Below, piece after piece: positions 30,298 to 39,648 of a DNA stretch of 64,000 nt; position 1 is the stretch's first letter; each line of letters starts with the position of its first letter. Source of the stretch: Candidatus Tepidiaquacella proteinivora (lineage in GTDB: Bacteria > Bacteroidota > Ignavibacteria > Tepidaquicellales > Tepidaquicellaceae); the NCBI GenBank assembly GCA_013348845.1, contig CP054675.1, positions 1,869,501-1,933,500 of the forward strand. Direction: 5' to 3'. A program made the translations under genes and the position numbers. The notes beneath the pieces were generated by a model. That model had not been told where the DNA came from and made no database searches. It saw only the letters and a program-made list of their open reading frames with translations.

Positions 30298-30771
30298 ATG
30301 GAAAATAAAAATTACAAATTAAAAGAAGATTGCATTTTCTGTAAAATTATTAAGGGAGAAATTCCTTCATATAAAGTATATGAAGATGAGGAATTTCTCG
30401 GCATACTTGATATATTTCCTAATACCAGAGGAATGACATTGCTGATTCCCAAAAATCATTATGATTCATACGCATTTGATACGGATAATGATTTTTATGC
30501 AAGATTTTTATTAACAGCTAAAAAACTTGGGAAAATACTTGATGACAAATTGCAGGTTAAAAGAACGGCACTTGTGATGGAAGGAATGGGAGTAAATCAT
30601 TTGCATATTAAATTATATCCCTTACATGGTCTTGGTAAGGATTTTAAACCGATAATACCGGAGGGAGAAACATATTTTGAAAAGTATCCCGGATATTTAA
30701 CAACTTTGTTAGGACCGAAAGCAAATGATGAAGAGCTGAAAAAAGTGCAAAAACAAATTTTGGGGAACTAA
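30298..30771 (+). CDS. HIT family nucleotide-binding protein
   Basis: 157 residues. The HIT fold begins [19 protein letters not shown] (~12-30), with a Cys pair that could bind zinc, and ends with the active-site stretch [14 protein letters not shown] (~98-111). The catalytic middle His of H-x-H-x-H is present, but the third position is Lys, so the motif reads HLHIK, a variant I recall from other HIT proteins of uncultivated phyla. Hydrolysis of AMP- or dinucleoside-type substrates is the family role. leuS starts 32 bases later on the same strand. Confidence 0.88.
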   Translation: MENKNYKLKEDCIFCKIIKGEIPSYKVYEDEEFLGILDIFPNTRGMTLLIPKNHYDSYAFDTDNDFYARFLLTAKKLGKILDDKLQVKRTALVMEGMGVNHLHIKLYPLHGLGKDFKPIIPEGETYFEKYPGYLTTLLGPKANDEELKKVQKQILGN

Positions 30772-30803
30772 TATATTTATCGGAAAATGAAAAAAAATCA
30801 GAG

Positions 30804-33419
30804 ATGAAATACAATCACTTAGAATTAGAAAAGAAATGGCAGGAATTTTGGTATAGTAATAAAATTTTCAGAACTCCGGATTTAGATGAATTAGATAAAA
30901 CAAAACCAAAATTTTATGTGCTTGATATGTTTCCTTATCCAAGTGGAGATGGATTACATGTTGGTCATCCGGAGGGATATACTGCAACTGATATTATTGC
31001 AAGATATAAAAGAATGAGAGGATATAATGTATTGCACCCTATGGGGTGGGATGCGTTTGGGCTTCCGGCTGAACAATTTGCAATAAAAAAGAAAATTAAT
31101 CCAAGAGTAGGAGTTTTAGAATGTATAAATCGTTTTAGAAAACAATTACAATCACTTGGATTTTCTTATGATTGGGATAGAGAAGTGAATACTACAGATG
31201 AAAAATATTATAAATGGACTCAATGGATGTTTCTGAAAATTTACAACTCTTATTTTGATGAAAAAGAAAAAAAAGCAAAACCAATAGAAGAATTAGAAAT
31301 TCCCGCTGGCTTGACGGAAGATGAAAAGTATGAATACATAAATTCAAAAAGACTTGCTTACTTATCAGATTCACCGGTTAACTGGTGTCCCGAATTAGGT
31401 ACCGTACTTGCCAATGAAGAAGTACCGGAACAACTCGAGAAAGGATATACAGTTGTAAGAAGGCCTATGAAGCAATGGTCTATCAGAATTACTAAATATG
31501 CAGAGAGACTTTTAGAAGGGCTTGAAAAAGTTGATTGGCCCGAAAATATAAAAAAACTTCAGATAAACTGGATTGGTAGAAGTGAAGGTGCTGTTGTAAA
31601 ATTTAAGATAAAAAATTTTGATTTAAAAGTATTAGAAGTATTTACCACACGGCCGGATACATTATTTGGCGCTACTTATATGGTGCTTGCTCCTGAACAT
31701 CCGCTGGTAAATGAAATAACAACAGAAGAGTGTCGCAAAGAAGTTAATAAGTATATTGAAGATTCGGCAACTAAATCCGATATAGAAAGAACTGAACTTT
31801 CAAAAACAAAAACAGGTGTATTTACCGGTGCTTATGCAATAAATCCCGTAAATAATTCTGAAATACCAATAATGATTGCGGATTATGTGCTGTTGAGTTA
31901 TGGAACAGGTGCAATTATGGCAGTACCGGGACATGATGAAAGGGATATGGAATTTGCAATTAAATACAAACTTAATATTATACCGGTAGTTGTGCCGGAG
32001 TATTTAAAAGAGTCTGCTATAAAATACATTAATTCTGAATCAAAAATAATTGATGATGAATTGCAGAAATATTTTGATGATGTCAGGGAAGGGAAAATTT
32101 GTTTTGTGGATGATGGTTATTCCATAAATTCAGGTTTCATTTCTGGAATGTCAACAAAAGATGCTAAAGAAACGATTATTAAATGGCTTGAAGAAAATGA
32201 ACTCGGAAAAAGAAGTGTTAATTATAAATTGCGGGACTGGTTATTTTCAAGGCAAAGATTTTGGGGAGAACCGTTTCCTATAATACATCTTGAAAATGGT
32301 AAAATTAAGGCATTAGATGAAAAACATTTACCGATAAAATTACCCGATGTAAAATTTTTTAGACCAAGCGGAACAGTGGAGTCACCACTTGCAACCATAG
32401 AAGAATGGGTAAATACAATTGACCCCGACACAGGAATGAAGGCACGGAGAGAAACAAATACAATGCCGCAATGGGCTGGCTCTTGCTGGTATTATTTAAG
32501 ATATATCGACCCGTATAATGAGGAAATTTTCTGTGATAAGAAAAAAGAAAATTACTGGATGCCTGTGGATTTATACATTGGGGGAGCAGAACATACTGTT
32601 TTGCATTTATTGTATGCAAGATTCTGGCATAAAGTATTGTATGATCTTGGTTATGTTTCAACTGATGAACCTTTTATGAAATTATTCAATCAGGGTATTA
32701 TTCTCGGGGAAGACGGTGTTAAAATGAGTAAATCAAGAGGAAATGTAATTAACCCTGACGATGTTATTAAAGAGTATGGCGCTGATTCAATGCGAATGTT
32801 TGAAATGTTTCTTGGTCCGCTGGAAGCATCAAAAGCATGGAGTACAGAAGGTTTAGCTGGTATAAACAGATTTTTAAATCGTGTATGGCGACTTATAATT
32901 AATGAAGAAACCGGAGAATTAAATTCAAACATCTATGATGAAGAACCACCACTGGAAATAAAAAGATTACTGCATAGAACTATAAAGAAAATTACTATGG
33001 ATATTGAAGATGGAGATATGAAATTTAATACTTCAATTGCGCAGATGATGATATTTATAAATGAAATGTATAAACAAAAAACTCTGTATAAATCTGTTTT
33101 AGAAACTTTCATTATCCTGCTATATCCATTTGCTCCGCATATATCAGAAGAACTGTGGAATAAATTTGGAAATAATGATTCGCTCGCATATCATCCCTGG
33201 CCTGAGTATGATGAAGAATTAACAAAAGCAGACAGAGTAACTATAGTGTTCTCAGTAAACGGTAAAGTGAGGGGGAAAAGGGAAATGGATGCAAATCTTG
33301 AAGATAAAGTACTTGAACAGGCAGCACTTGAAGATCCCGCTGTACAGAGACATATTTCAGGAAAACAAATAAAGAAAATTATTGTCGTTAGAAATAAAAT
33401 GGTTAATATTGTTGTATAA
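30804..33419 (+). CDS. leuS: Leucyl-tRNA synthetase
   Basis: 871 residues, full length for the bacterial form. The class I HIGH motif appears as [12 protein letters not shown] (~51-62), the editing domain has [13 protein letters not shown] and the late [10 protein letters not shown] motif, and [14 protein letters not shown] (~637-650) supplies the second ATP signature. The C-terminal anticodon-binding and LeuS-specific regions are intact ([11 protein letters not shown] near the end). It charges tRNA-Leu in the cytoplasm. One cognate tRNA, with UAA anticodon, is also in this window. Confidence 0.98.
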   Translation: MKYNHLELEKKWQEFWYSNKIFRTPDLDELDKTKPKFYVLDMFPYPSGDGLHVGHPEGYTATDIIARYKRMRGYNVLHPMGWDAFGLPAEQFAIKKKINPRVGVLECINRFRKQLQSLGFSYDWDREVNTTDEKYYKWTQWMFLKIYNSYFDEKEKKAKPIEELEIPAGLTEDEKYEYINSKRLAYLSDSPVNWCPELGTVLANEEVPEQLEKGYTVVRRPMKQWSIRITKYAERLLEGLEKVDWPENIKKLQINWIGRSEGAVVKFKIKNFDLKVLEVFTTRPDTLFGATYMVLAPEHPLVNEITTEECRKEVNKYIEDSATKSDIERTELSKTKTGVFTGAYAINPVNNSEIPIMIADYVLLSYGTGAIMAVPGHDERDMEFAIKYKLNIIPVVVPEYLKESAIKYINSESKIIDDELQKYFDDVREGKICFVDDGYSINSGFISGMSTKDAKETIIKWLEENELGKRSVNYKLRDWLFSRQRFWGEPFPIIHLENGKIKALDEKHLPIKLPDVKFFRPSGTVESPLATIEEWVNTIDPDTGMKARRETNTMPQWAGSCWYYLRYIDPYNEEIFCDKKKENYWMPVDLYIGGAEHTVLHLLYARFWHKVLYDLGYVSTDEPFMKLFNQGIILGEDGVKMSKSRGNVINPDDVIKEYGADSMRMFEMFLGPLEASKAWSTEGLAGINRFLNRVWRLIINEETGELNSNIYDEEPPLEIKRLLHRTIKKITMDIEDGDMKFNTSIAQMMIFINEMYKQKTLYKSVLETFIILLYPFAPHISEELWNKFGNNDSLAYHPWPEYDEELTKADRVTIVFSVNGKVRGKREMDANLEDKVLEQAALEDPAVQRHISGKQIKKIIVVRNKMVNIVV

Positions 33420-33480
33420 TATAATTAATAATAAAGGAATATAATAATTTTACTTTTCCAATTATTTACTATTAGTTTAT

Positions 33481-34392
33481 ATGTCAAAGATATTGTTAAT
33501 TTTTTTATGTTTATTAATAGGTATATTATTCAATCGGTTTAAAATTCTTGAAGAAAATGCCCCGACTATTTTAAACAAAATTTTGATAAATATTTCTTTA
33601 CCCGCACTTGCGATTTTATATATTCCTAAGGTTGAAATTAAACCAGATATTTTTTTTCCTGTTTCAGTAATGTGGATAGTATTTCTGGGTAGTGTTTTTT
33701 TTATATTGTTGATGAAAAAAATTTTTAACTGGGATAAAAATATTACCGGTAGCTTAATAATGACATCAGGATTATGTAATTCAGCATTTATAGGGTTTCC
33801 TGTTCTACTTGCTTTTTTCGGAGAAGAAGGATTAAAAATTGGAATAGTAATTGACCAGTCGGGAAGCTTTGTTGTTCTTTCAACAGCAGGGATTATAACA
33901 GCATCCATTTTTTCAAAAAGTAGGTTTTCAGTAAAGGAAATTATAAAAAGTATAATAGTTTATCCCCCTTTTATTGGCTTTCTTATTGGAATTTGTATTA
34001 AATTATTTAATATAAATCATTCGGAATTAACAGAGGAAATATTTTCAATACTTGGAAGCCCGGTTTTTGTTTTAGCTTTAATTTCTGTTGGTATGCAACT
34101 GAGGATTGGTTCTTTGAAAAAATACTATAAAGAACTTTCCATTGGATTATTATATAAATTATTAATTGCACCATCAATTGTTTTTATTTTATATTTTGTA
34201 GTTTTCAAACAAAATACACTTACAGTAGAAGTAAGTTTGATAGAATCTGCAATGCCACCAATGGTTATGGGAGCAATAATGGCTGCGAGTTATAATCTAA
34301 ATCCAAAACTTTCAAATTTAATGGTTGGTGTTGGAATTCCGGTATCCGCAGTAACACTTGCTTTCTGGTATTATATAATAAAAGTTCTGTAA
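33481..34392 (+). CDS. AEC (auxin efflux carrier) family transporter
   Basis: 303 residues with about ten membrane helices in two similar halves. Features include the first helix LLIGILFNRFKIL, the conserved NSAFIGFPVLLAFFGEEG (~99-116) after helix 4, and the C-terminal IESAMPPMVMGAIMAASYNL (~258-277). Bacterial AEC carriers export organic acids or amino acids such as malate. The substrate here is unknown. It lies 61 bases after leuS. Confidence 0.88.
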   Translation: MSKILLIFLCLLIGILFNRFKILEENAPTILNKILINISLPALAILYIPKVEIKPDIFFPVSVMWIVFLGSVFFILLMKKIFNWDKNITGSLIMTSGLCNSAFIGFPVLLAFFGEEGLKIGIVIDQSGSFVVLSTAGIITASIFSKSRFSVKEIIKSIIVYPPFIGFLIGICIKLFNINHSELTEEIFSILGSPVFVLALISVGMQLRIGSLKKYYKELSIGLLYKLLIAPSIVFILYFVVFKQNTLTVEVSLIESAMPPMVMGAIMAASYNLNPKLSNLMVGVGIPVSAVTLAFWYYIIKVL

Positions 34393-34486
34393 GGTTTGGA
34401 ATCAGAAAAGATTTAATTATAACAGATTTTTAATTGGACTTTAGAATAAAAGATTATAATTATATTTTTAAATCAAAAGTTAATGT

Positions 34487-34882
34487 ATGATAGTTTCAGG
34501 AAAAATCAGGGAAATATTCCCTGAAAAACAAATTAAAGAAACATTTAAGAAGAGGGAATTTGTAATAGATTATGTCCCCGAAAGTAATTATCCGCAGGTA
34601 ATAAAATTTGAGTTAGTAAACGAAGGTTGTGCTTTAATTAATGGTTATTCAGTTGGAGATGAAGTTGAAGTTGTTTTTGAGTTAACCGGCAGGGAATGGA
34701 TAAATCCGGAGGGAGAAAGAATTTATTTTACCACACTTAGAGCACTAAAAATATCAAGGCTGGAAAAAGACTCAAAAGAAAAATCCCCAAAAAGTCTGTC
34801 AACTTCAGAAAATAGTTTCGGTAATGATGATATAATACCATCACCAATGGGAGAAGATGAAGACAGTGATTTACCTTTTTAA
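34487..34882 (+). CDS. DUF3127 protein with an SSB-like C-terminal tail
   Basis: 131 residues. The first ~95 match DUF3127 (GKIREIFPEKQIKETFKKREFVI, then VGDEVEVVFELTGREW), a small OB-fold-type family of the Bacteroidetes group. A Ser-rich linker follows, and the protein ends EDEDSDLPF, the acidic tip plus Leu-Pro-Phe that resembles the SSB C-terminus used to recruit repair proteins. DNA binding is inferred from the fold and the tail. The Crp/Fnr gene begins 11 bases after its stop. Confidence 0.82.
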   Translation: MIVSGKIREIFPEKQIKETFKKREFVIDYVPESNYPQVIKFELVNEGCALINGYSVGDEVEVVFELTGREWINPEGERIYFTTLRALKISRLEKDSKEKSPKSLSTSENSFGNDDIIPSPMGEDEDSDLPF

Positions 34883-34893
34883 TTTTTTATTTT

Positions 34894-35664
34894 ATGCTGA
34901 AAAGTGTTAATATATCTGATAAAGGAATTATTAGAAGAGAAGTAATTGCCCAGGCTTTAGTGAAAAGTTTTTTACTTGCGGGTCTGGATAAGAAAAGTCT
35001 GAATTTAATTGCTTCGTTTTCGGAAATTAGAAAACTTAAGAAAAAAGATATTCTATTCTATGAAGGGGATGTTTATAAAGGATTTTACTATATAGTTGAA
35101 GGTATCATAAAAATTTATAGAGTTTCAAAGGAAGGAAAAGAAAGAATTATTCATATTTTGCATAGTAATGAAACATTTGCGGAAGTACCGCTACTGGAAA
35201 ATTATAATAAAATAATCAGAGGTGAAGCAAAATATCCGGCTACTGCTATGAATATATGTAACGGAACAAGAGTTATTTTTATACCGGCAATAGAATTTAT
35301 TGAATTATTGAAAGTAAATCCAAACCTATGCTTTGGATTATTTTCAGTATTATCAAAAAAACTACGTATGATGCAGGAACAAATAGTTAATGTAAAGTCA
35401 AGAGATGTTACAGGAAGACTTGTAAATTATATTATATCAGAATTTGAAACTAAAAAAGCAATTGAGAAATCTGAAAATAGAAAAACACCTGGTCAAACTT
35501 TTCAGATGAGTATTTCAAAGTTAGACCTTGCTTCCTATTTAGGTGCTACTTTAGAAACTGTTTCCAGAACTTTTAAGAAACTTAAGACGCAAAATTTAAT
35601 TAAGATAAGAGGGAAAGATATTACTATAATTAATTATAATAATCTTAAAAAATTAATTCATTAA
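34894..35664 (+). CDS. Crp/Fnr family transcriptional regulator
   Basis: 256 residues. A cyclic-nucleotide-type sensor fold (~25-145, with KKDILFYEGDVYKGFYYIVEG) is joined by a dimer helix to a Crp-type winged HTH (~175-250). The recognition helix reads LETVSRTFKKL: Glu, Ser and Arg occupy the positions by which FNR reads TTGAT half-sites, unlike CRP. There is no N-terminal Cys cluster, so it does not carry an FNR-type iron-sulfur cluster; heme or nitrosative sensing as in HcpR-like proteins is possible. A perfect TTGAT-N4-ATCAA site lies 25 bases after this gene, before nrfHA. Confidence 0.87.
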   Translation: MLKSVNISDKGIIRREVIAQALVKSFLLAGLDKKSLNLIASFSEIRKLKKKDILFYEGDVYKGFYYIVEGIIKIYRVSKEGKERIIHILHSNETFAEVPLLENYNKIIRGEAKYPATAMNICNGTRVIFIPAIEFIELLKVNPNLCFGLFSVLSKKLRMMQEQIVNVKSRDVTGRLVNYIISEFETKKAIEKSENRKTPGQTFQMSISKLDLASYLGATLETVSRTFKKLKTQNLIKIRGKDITIINYNNLKKLIH

Positions 35665-35689
35665 TTAATAAAAAATTTTTTTAAATTTA

Positions 35690-35703
35690 TTGATATTAAT
35701 CAA
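35690..35703 (+). promoter_or_regulatory. FNR-type operator upstream of nrfHA
   Basis: TTGATATTAATCAA is an exact TTGAT-N4-ATCAA palindrome. Its centre lies ~42-43 bases upstream of the start expected from the -7 box at 35726-35733, the usual class II activator position (-41.5). The neighbouring Crp/Fnr gene has matching recognition residues. Confidence 0.75.
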
Positions 35704-35725
35704 AGTATTTGTGAATAATATTTTA

Positions 35726-35733
35726 TATTTTTG
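35726..35733 (+). promoter_or_regulatory. -7 promoter box (TAnnTTTG) of nrfHA
   Basis: TATTTTTG fits the Bacteroidetes -7 consensus. The nearest TTTG (35708-35711) is only 14 bases upstream, shorter than usual, consistent with a promoter that needs an activator. Transcription would start near 35739, about 19 bases before the nrfH start. Confidence 0.55.
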
Positions 35734-35757
35734 TTTAGAACATAACTGCATTTTATC

Positions 35758-36357
35758 TTGATAAAGAAAATATACAGATTTTTTTCTTTATTTATCCCCC
35801 CTGATAAGTGGAGAGTTCCGGTTATAATTGCTCTTGGGATATTAACAGGGTTAATTATTTTTAAAATTTATATAAGCAAAGCTCATTCCTATTTATCGGA
35901 TAATCCTGAAGCATGTATTAATTGTCATGTTATGTATGACAATTATGCTTCCTGGTGGCATAGTTCGCATAAAAGAGTGACTACCTGTAATGACTGTCAT
36001 GTACCTCAGGATAATTTTATAAAAAAAATCTTTTTTAAAGCTTCAGATGGATTGAGACATTCCACTATATTTACTTTAAGACTTGAACCACAGGTAATCA
36101 GGATTAAAGAAGCAGGTGCAGAAGTGGTTAAGGAAAATTGTGAGAGATGTCATGAAAATTATTTAACACTAATTGATGCTAAAATTGCTGAAAATGAGAA
36201 CGAAGGAAAAGAAAAACCTTGCTGGGATTGTCATAGAGAAACACCTCATGGTAAAGTTAGTAGTCTATCGACTTCTCAAAATGTTAAAGTATTCGGACCT
36301 GAAAAAGTTGTACCTGAATGGATGAATGTTCATTTAAAAAATATTAACAATAATTAA
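35758..36357 (+). CDS. nrfH: Cytochrome c nitrite reductase small subunit NrfH
   Basis: 199 residues starting at a TTG (the frame closes five codons upstream and no ATG is available). One N-terminal membrane helix (~20-40) is followed by four heme c motifs: CINCH, CNDCH, CERCH and CWDCH, exactly the NapC/NrfH tetraheme pattern. It takes electrons from menaquinol and passes them to NrfA on the periplasmic side. nrfA starts 11 bases after it. Regulation by an FNR-type site is proposed. Confidence 0.94.
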   Translation: MIKKIYRFFSLFIPPDKWRVPVIIALGILTGLIIFKIYISKAHSYLSDNPEACINCHVMYDNYASWWHSSHKRVTTCNDCHVPQDNFIKKIFFKASDGLRHSTIFTLRLEPQVIRIKEAGAEVVKENCERCHENYLTLIDAKIAENENEGKEKPCWDCHRETPHGKVSSLSTSQNVKVFGPEKVVPEWMNVHLKNINNN

Positions 36358-36368
36358 ACAATATTGTT

Positions 36369-37817
36369 ATGAATAAAATATCAGAGTCTGTAAAGTCCAA
36401 GCCATGGCTTGGATGGTTAATTTATCTGATAACGATTATAATTGTATTTTTAATCGGGCTTCTTGCAAGTTCTATAGTAGAAAGAAAAGCAGAATCAGTT
36501 TTACTGCAAACAGTAAAACCAATTGCCGAATGGGAACCGAGAAATGAAGTCTGGGGAGAAAATTATCCCCGTGAATATCAATCTTACTTAAAAACTGCTG
36601 ATACAACATTTGCAAGCAAACATGGTGGTTCTGTTACTATTGATATGCTTGAAAAAAATCCGGATTTAGTTATTATGTGGGCTGGGTATGCATTTTCAAG
36701 GGAATATAACCAATCAAGAGGTCATTATTATGCATTAAAAGATGTTAGAATGACACTTAGAACCGCTGTCCCTCAACCAAGTACTTGCTGGACATGCAAA
36801 AGCACTGATGTACCAAGACTAATGAACCAGATGGGCTTTTCAGAATTTTATAAAACTCCATGGGGTGAATTAGGTAGTGAGATTTCAAACTCCATCGGAT
36901 GTCAAGATTGTCATGATCCTAAAACGATGAATTTAAGAATTACTCGACCGGCACTTGTAGAAGCATTTCAAAGAAAAGGAATAGATATCAACAAATCCAC
37001 TCATCAAGAATTGCGCTCGCTTGTTTGTGCGCAATGTCATGTAGAATATTATTTTAAAGGGGAGGATAAGTATTTGACTTTACCTTGGGATAAAGGTTTT
37101 TCAGTTGAGGATATGGAAGCATATTATGATTCTATAAATCATACTGATTGGGTTCATCAATTAAGTAAAGCTCCTATGCTTAAGTCTCAACATCCTGATT
37201 TTGAAATATTCAAATTTGGGATACATTCAGAAAGAGGTATCTCTTGTGCTGAATGTCATATGCCGTATAAAACAGAGGGAGGAGTTAAATTTACCGACCA
37301 TCATGTACAAAGCCCCTTAAATAATATAAATAACTCTTGCGCTGTATGCCATAGAGAAGATGAGAAATCATTAATGAATGATGTTTATAAAAGACAGGAT
37401 AAAATACTTGAACTTTCTAAAAGAGCAACGACATTAATTGTAAAGGCTCATTTAGAAGCAAAAGTAGCCTGGGATAACGGAGCAAAAGAAGAAGATATGA
37501 AACCTATTTTGAAATTAATTCGGCAAGCACAGTGGCGCTGGGATTATGTTATGTCTTCAAATGGTGGTTCATTTCATGCACCACTTGAGTCTGCAAGGAT
37601 TCTCGGAGCATCAATTGAGAAAGCACTGGAAGCACGATTACTATTGTCAGAGTTACTACAAAAATTAAATGTTAAATTGCCTGTTCCAATTCCTGATTTA
37701 TCTACAAAAATTAAGGCGCAGGAATTTATTGGTCTTAATATGAAAAATTTGTGGGAGCAAAAAATGGAATTTATTAATAATACTATCTCAAAATGGAAGA
37801 GCCCACCGAATTATTAA
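36369..37817 (+). CDS. nrfA: Ammonia-forming cytochrome c nitrite reductase NrfA
   Basis: 482 residues. An uncleaved signal or anchor helix (~15-35) is followed by five hemes: the catalytic one with the rare CWTCK site (~140) and four CxxCH sites (CQDCH, CAQCH, CAECH, CAVCH). The calcium and active-site regions PMLKSQHPDFE and HSERGISCAECHMPY are intact. It reduces nitrite with six electrons to ammonium in the periplasm, allowing anaerobic respiration or nitrite detoxification. It is paired with nrfH as the NrfHA complex. Confidence 0.97.
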   Translation: MNKISESVKSKPWLGWLIYLITIIIVFLIGLLASSIVERKAESVLLQTVKPIAEWEPRNEVWGENYPREYQSYLKTADTTFASKHGGSVTIDMLEKNPDLVIMWAGYAFSREYNQSRGHYYALKDVRMTLRTAVPQPSTCWTCKSTDVPRLMNQMGFSEFYKTPWGELGSEISNSIGCQDCHDPKTMNLRITRPALVEAFQRKGIDINKSTHQELRSLVCAQCHVEYYFKGEDKYLTLPWDKGFSVEDMEAYYDSINHTDWVHQLSKAPMLKSQHPDFEIFKFGIHSERGISCAECHMPYKTEGGVKFTDHHVQSPLNNINNSCAVCHREDEKSLMNDVYKRQDKILELSKRATTLIVKAHLEAKVAWDNGAKEEDMKPILKLIRQAQWRWDYVMSSNGGSFHAPLESARILGASIEKALEARLLLSELLQKLNVKLPVPIPDLSTKIKAQEFIGLNMKNLWEQKMEFINNTISKWKSPPNY

Positions 37818-37921
37818 TACTAGGTATTTAAGATATATATAAGTATTGTATTTATTGTAATATGTTTAAAATTTAATTATATTATTCATATATAAATTTT
37901 AATTTAAAAGGAGATTTCATT

Positions 37922-39448
37922 ATGAAAAATCTTACATTACTTTTGGTGTTAGTGATTTTTACATTTTCACTTAATTTATCAGCACAAATACCTAAGTCTG
38001 AAATATATGAAAAACCTATTCCCTACATTTCAAACAATTCAGACTGGGGTGCAGATTTGCTTGTATCACCAACAGAACCATTAGGAATGATTTCTTCTGT
38101 TTATAAGATTTCAAATACAACCTTATACATTGCAATTCACGATACGAATATCAGTGAAAATAAATGTATTGTAGCTTTAAAATCAACTAACAATGGTCTT
38201 AATTGGTTTATTCATGGATCTGTTTCTCCAGCAACAGCAATTCCGAAATTGAAAATGGTACAATCATCTGATTCTATTTATTGCCTTTTCCTATTTGGAA
38301 CAAGTGTTTATTGCTGGAATGTAATTTCTAATTCTCTAAATCAATTTACTTCATACACTAACATTAGAGATTTTGATGTAACAATATCATCTACTGGTGC
38401 CTTATATTTGATTATAGATTTAAATAACAATAATGATGTTCGAATATTTGGTTCTGCAACAGGAGGTTATACATGGCCTAATTCTATTTATTTAAGCTCT
38501 ACCGCTGCTCACCCCAAAATTTTTATGTCTGGTTCTGGTGATACTGCTTTAATAAATTATTATGGACCAGTAGCTGCTGATACTCTCACATCTGCAATTA
38601 GAAATGTGAGATATAGAGAATCTACCCCCGGAGCTTTGGTGATAGTTGGTTCATTTACTACCCCAATCCCTGCAGGTACAACAAAAGGTCAATTTCAAGG
38701 AGTAATACATAGAGGTAGAGCCTGGATATTTTATACCACGGGAACAACCGGTAATATAGATTTAAATTGTATATCAAGTACTGATAACGGAACAAATTAT
38801 GGAAGTCCAATTACCATCAATCCAATGCCTTCAAGAGATGAGTATTGGTTTGATGTAAAATATTATAATATGGGAAGTGGAGGAATTGATGTGATTTATT
38901 ATTCTGATTCACTACAATCAAGTCCACCAACGAACTTCACAGATGCTTTAATGTACACTTATGCATTAATAACTAATCCGACAACTTTTTCTGCTTCAAT
39001 TCAAATTAGCAATCATCCCCCAGGATGGTCTCCAAGAAATTATATACCAAATTTAGTGGAATATTATGATGTAATTGGAGATGTAGGCGCCTTTTGGGTT
39101 GGATTTGATGGAACTTCAAGAAAGGTATATTTTGATAGAGGAGGTAATATAACAAGAATAAGTAAAAATGAAACAACAATACCAGAAAATTATTACCTTG
39201 GTCAGAATTACCCCAATCCGTTTAATCCGTTAACAAAATTTGATTTCTTCATTCCTGAAAATACTTTTGTGACAATAAAAATTTACGACATGACAGGAAG
39301 AGAAGTTTCTACAATCTTAAATAATCAAATGCAAGCAGGTAATTATACAGTTTCCATTAATGCAACTAATCTTTCCTCAGGAGTTTATTTTTACAGTTTA
39401 AAGACCTCCAATTTTTATGATACTAAGAAAATGATTCTGCTTAAGTAA
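37922..39448 (+). CDS. Secreted sialidase-like beta-propeller protein, T9SS sorting domain
   Basis: 508 residues: signal peptide to SAQ (~22), a beta-rich region with BNR-like Asp-box patterns (STNNGLNWF, TGGYTWPNS, STDNGTNYG), and a C-terminal T9SS domain (NYPNPFNPLTKF, IYDMTGREV, SSGVYFYSLKTS, terminal Lys). Enzymatic residues of true sialidases are not evident, so this may be a structural propeller. A strong Shine-Dalgarno (AAGGAG at 37908-37913) lies eight bases before the ATG. A terminator follows. Confidence 0.85.
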   Translation: MKNLTLLLVLVIFTFSLNLSAQIPKSEIYEKPIPYISNNSDWGADLLVSPTEPLGMISSVYKISNTTLYIAIHDTNISENKCIVALKSTNNGLNWFIHGSVSPATAIPKLKMVQSSDSIYCLFLFGTSVYCWNVISNSLNQFTSYTNIRDFDVTISSTGALYLIIDLNNNNDVRIFGSATGGYTWPNSIYLSSTAAHPKIFMSGSGDTALINYYGPVAADTLTSAIRNVRYRESTPGALVIVGSFTTPIPAGTTKGQFQGVIHRGRAWIFYTTGTTGNIDLNCISSTDNGTNYGSPITINPMPSRDEYWFDVKYYNMGSGGIDVIYYSDSLQSSPPTNFTDALMYTYALITNPTTFSASIQISNHPPGWSPRNYIPNLVEYYDVIGDVGAFWVGFDGTSRKVYFDRGGNITRISKNETTIPENYYLGQNYPNPFNPLTKFDFFIPENTFVTIKIYDMTGREVSTILNNQMQAGNYTVSINATNLSSGVYFYSLKTSNFYDTKKMILLK

Positions 39449-39466
39449 GAAGATATAATTTATTCC

Positions 39467-39505
39467 AACCCTGTCTTATTAATTTTGTAAGACAGGGTTT
39501 TTTTT
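39467..39505 (+). terminator. Rho-independent terminator after the T9SS propeller gene
   Basis: A perfect 12-bp stem (39467-39478 with 39488-39499, AACCCTGTCTTA) and a 9-base loop, followed by an uninterrupted T-tract to 39505. It is the strongest plus-strand terminator in the window. Confidence 0.95.
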
Positions 39506-39648
39506 AGAAAAAAAATAGGTATGTAAAAACAAATTTTAAAGATTTTGAAATTAATATTAACTTTTTTAGAATGGATAAGAATTTCTGCGTGAAGCTTGTT
39601 AGCTTTTTATATATTTTTAAAATATCAAATAATTTATTAGTAACCTCA

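Noticed and set aside
33477-33908. 143-codon open frame on the minus strand
   Set aside because: Lies wholly antisense to the AEC transporter gene, whose helices and motifs are clear in the plus frame.
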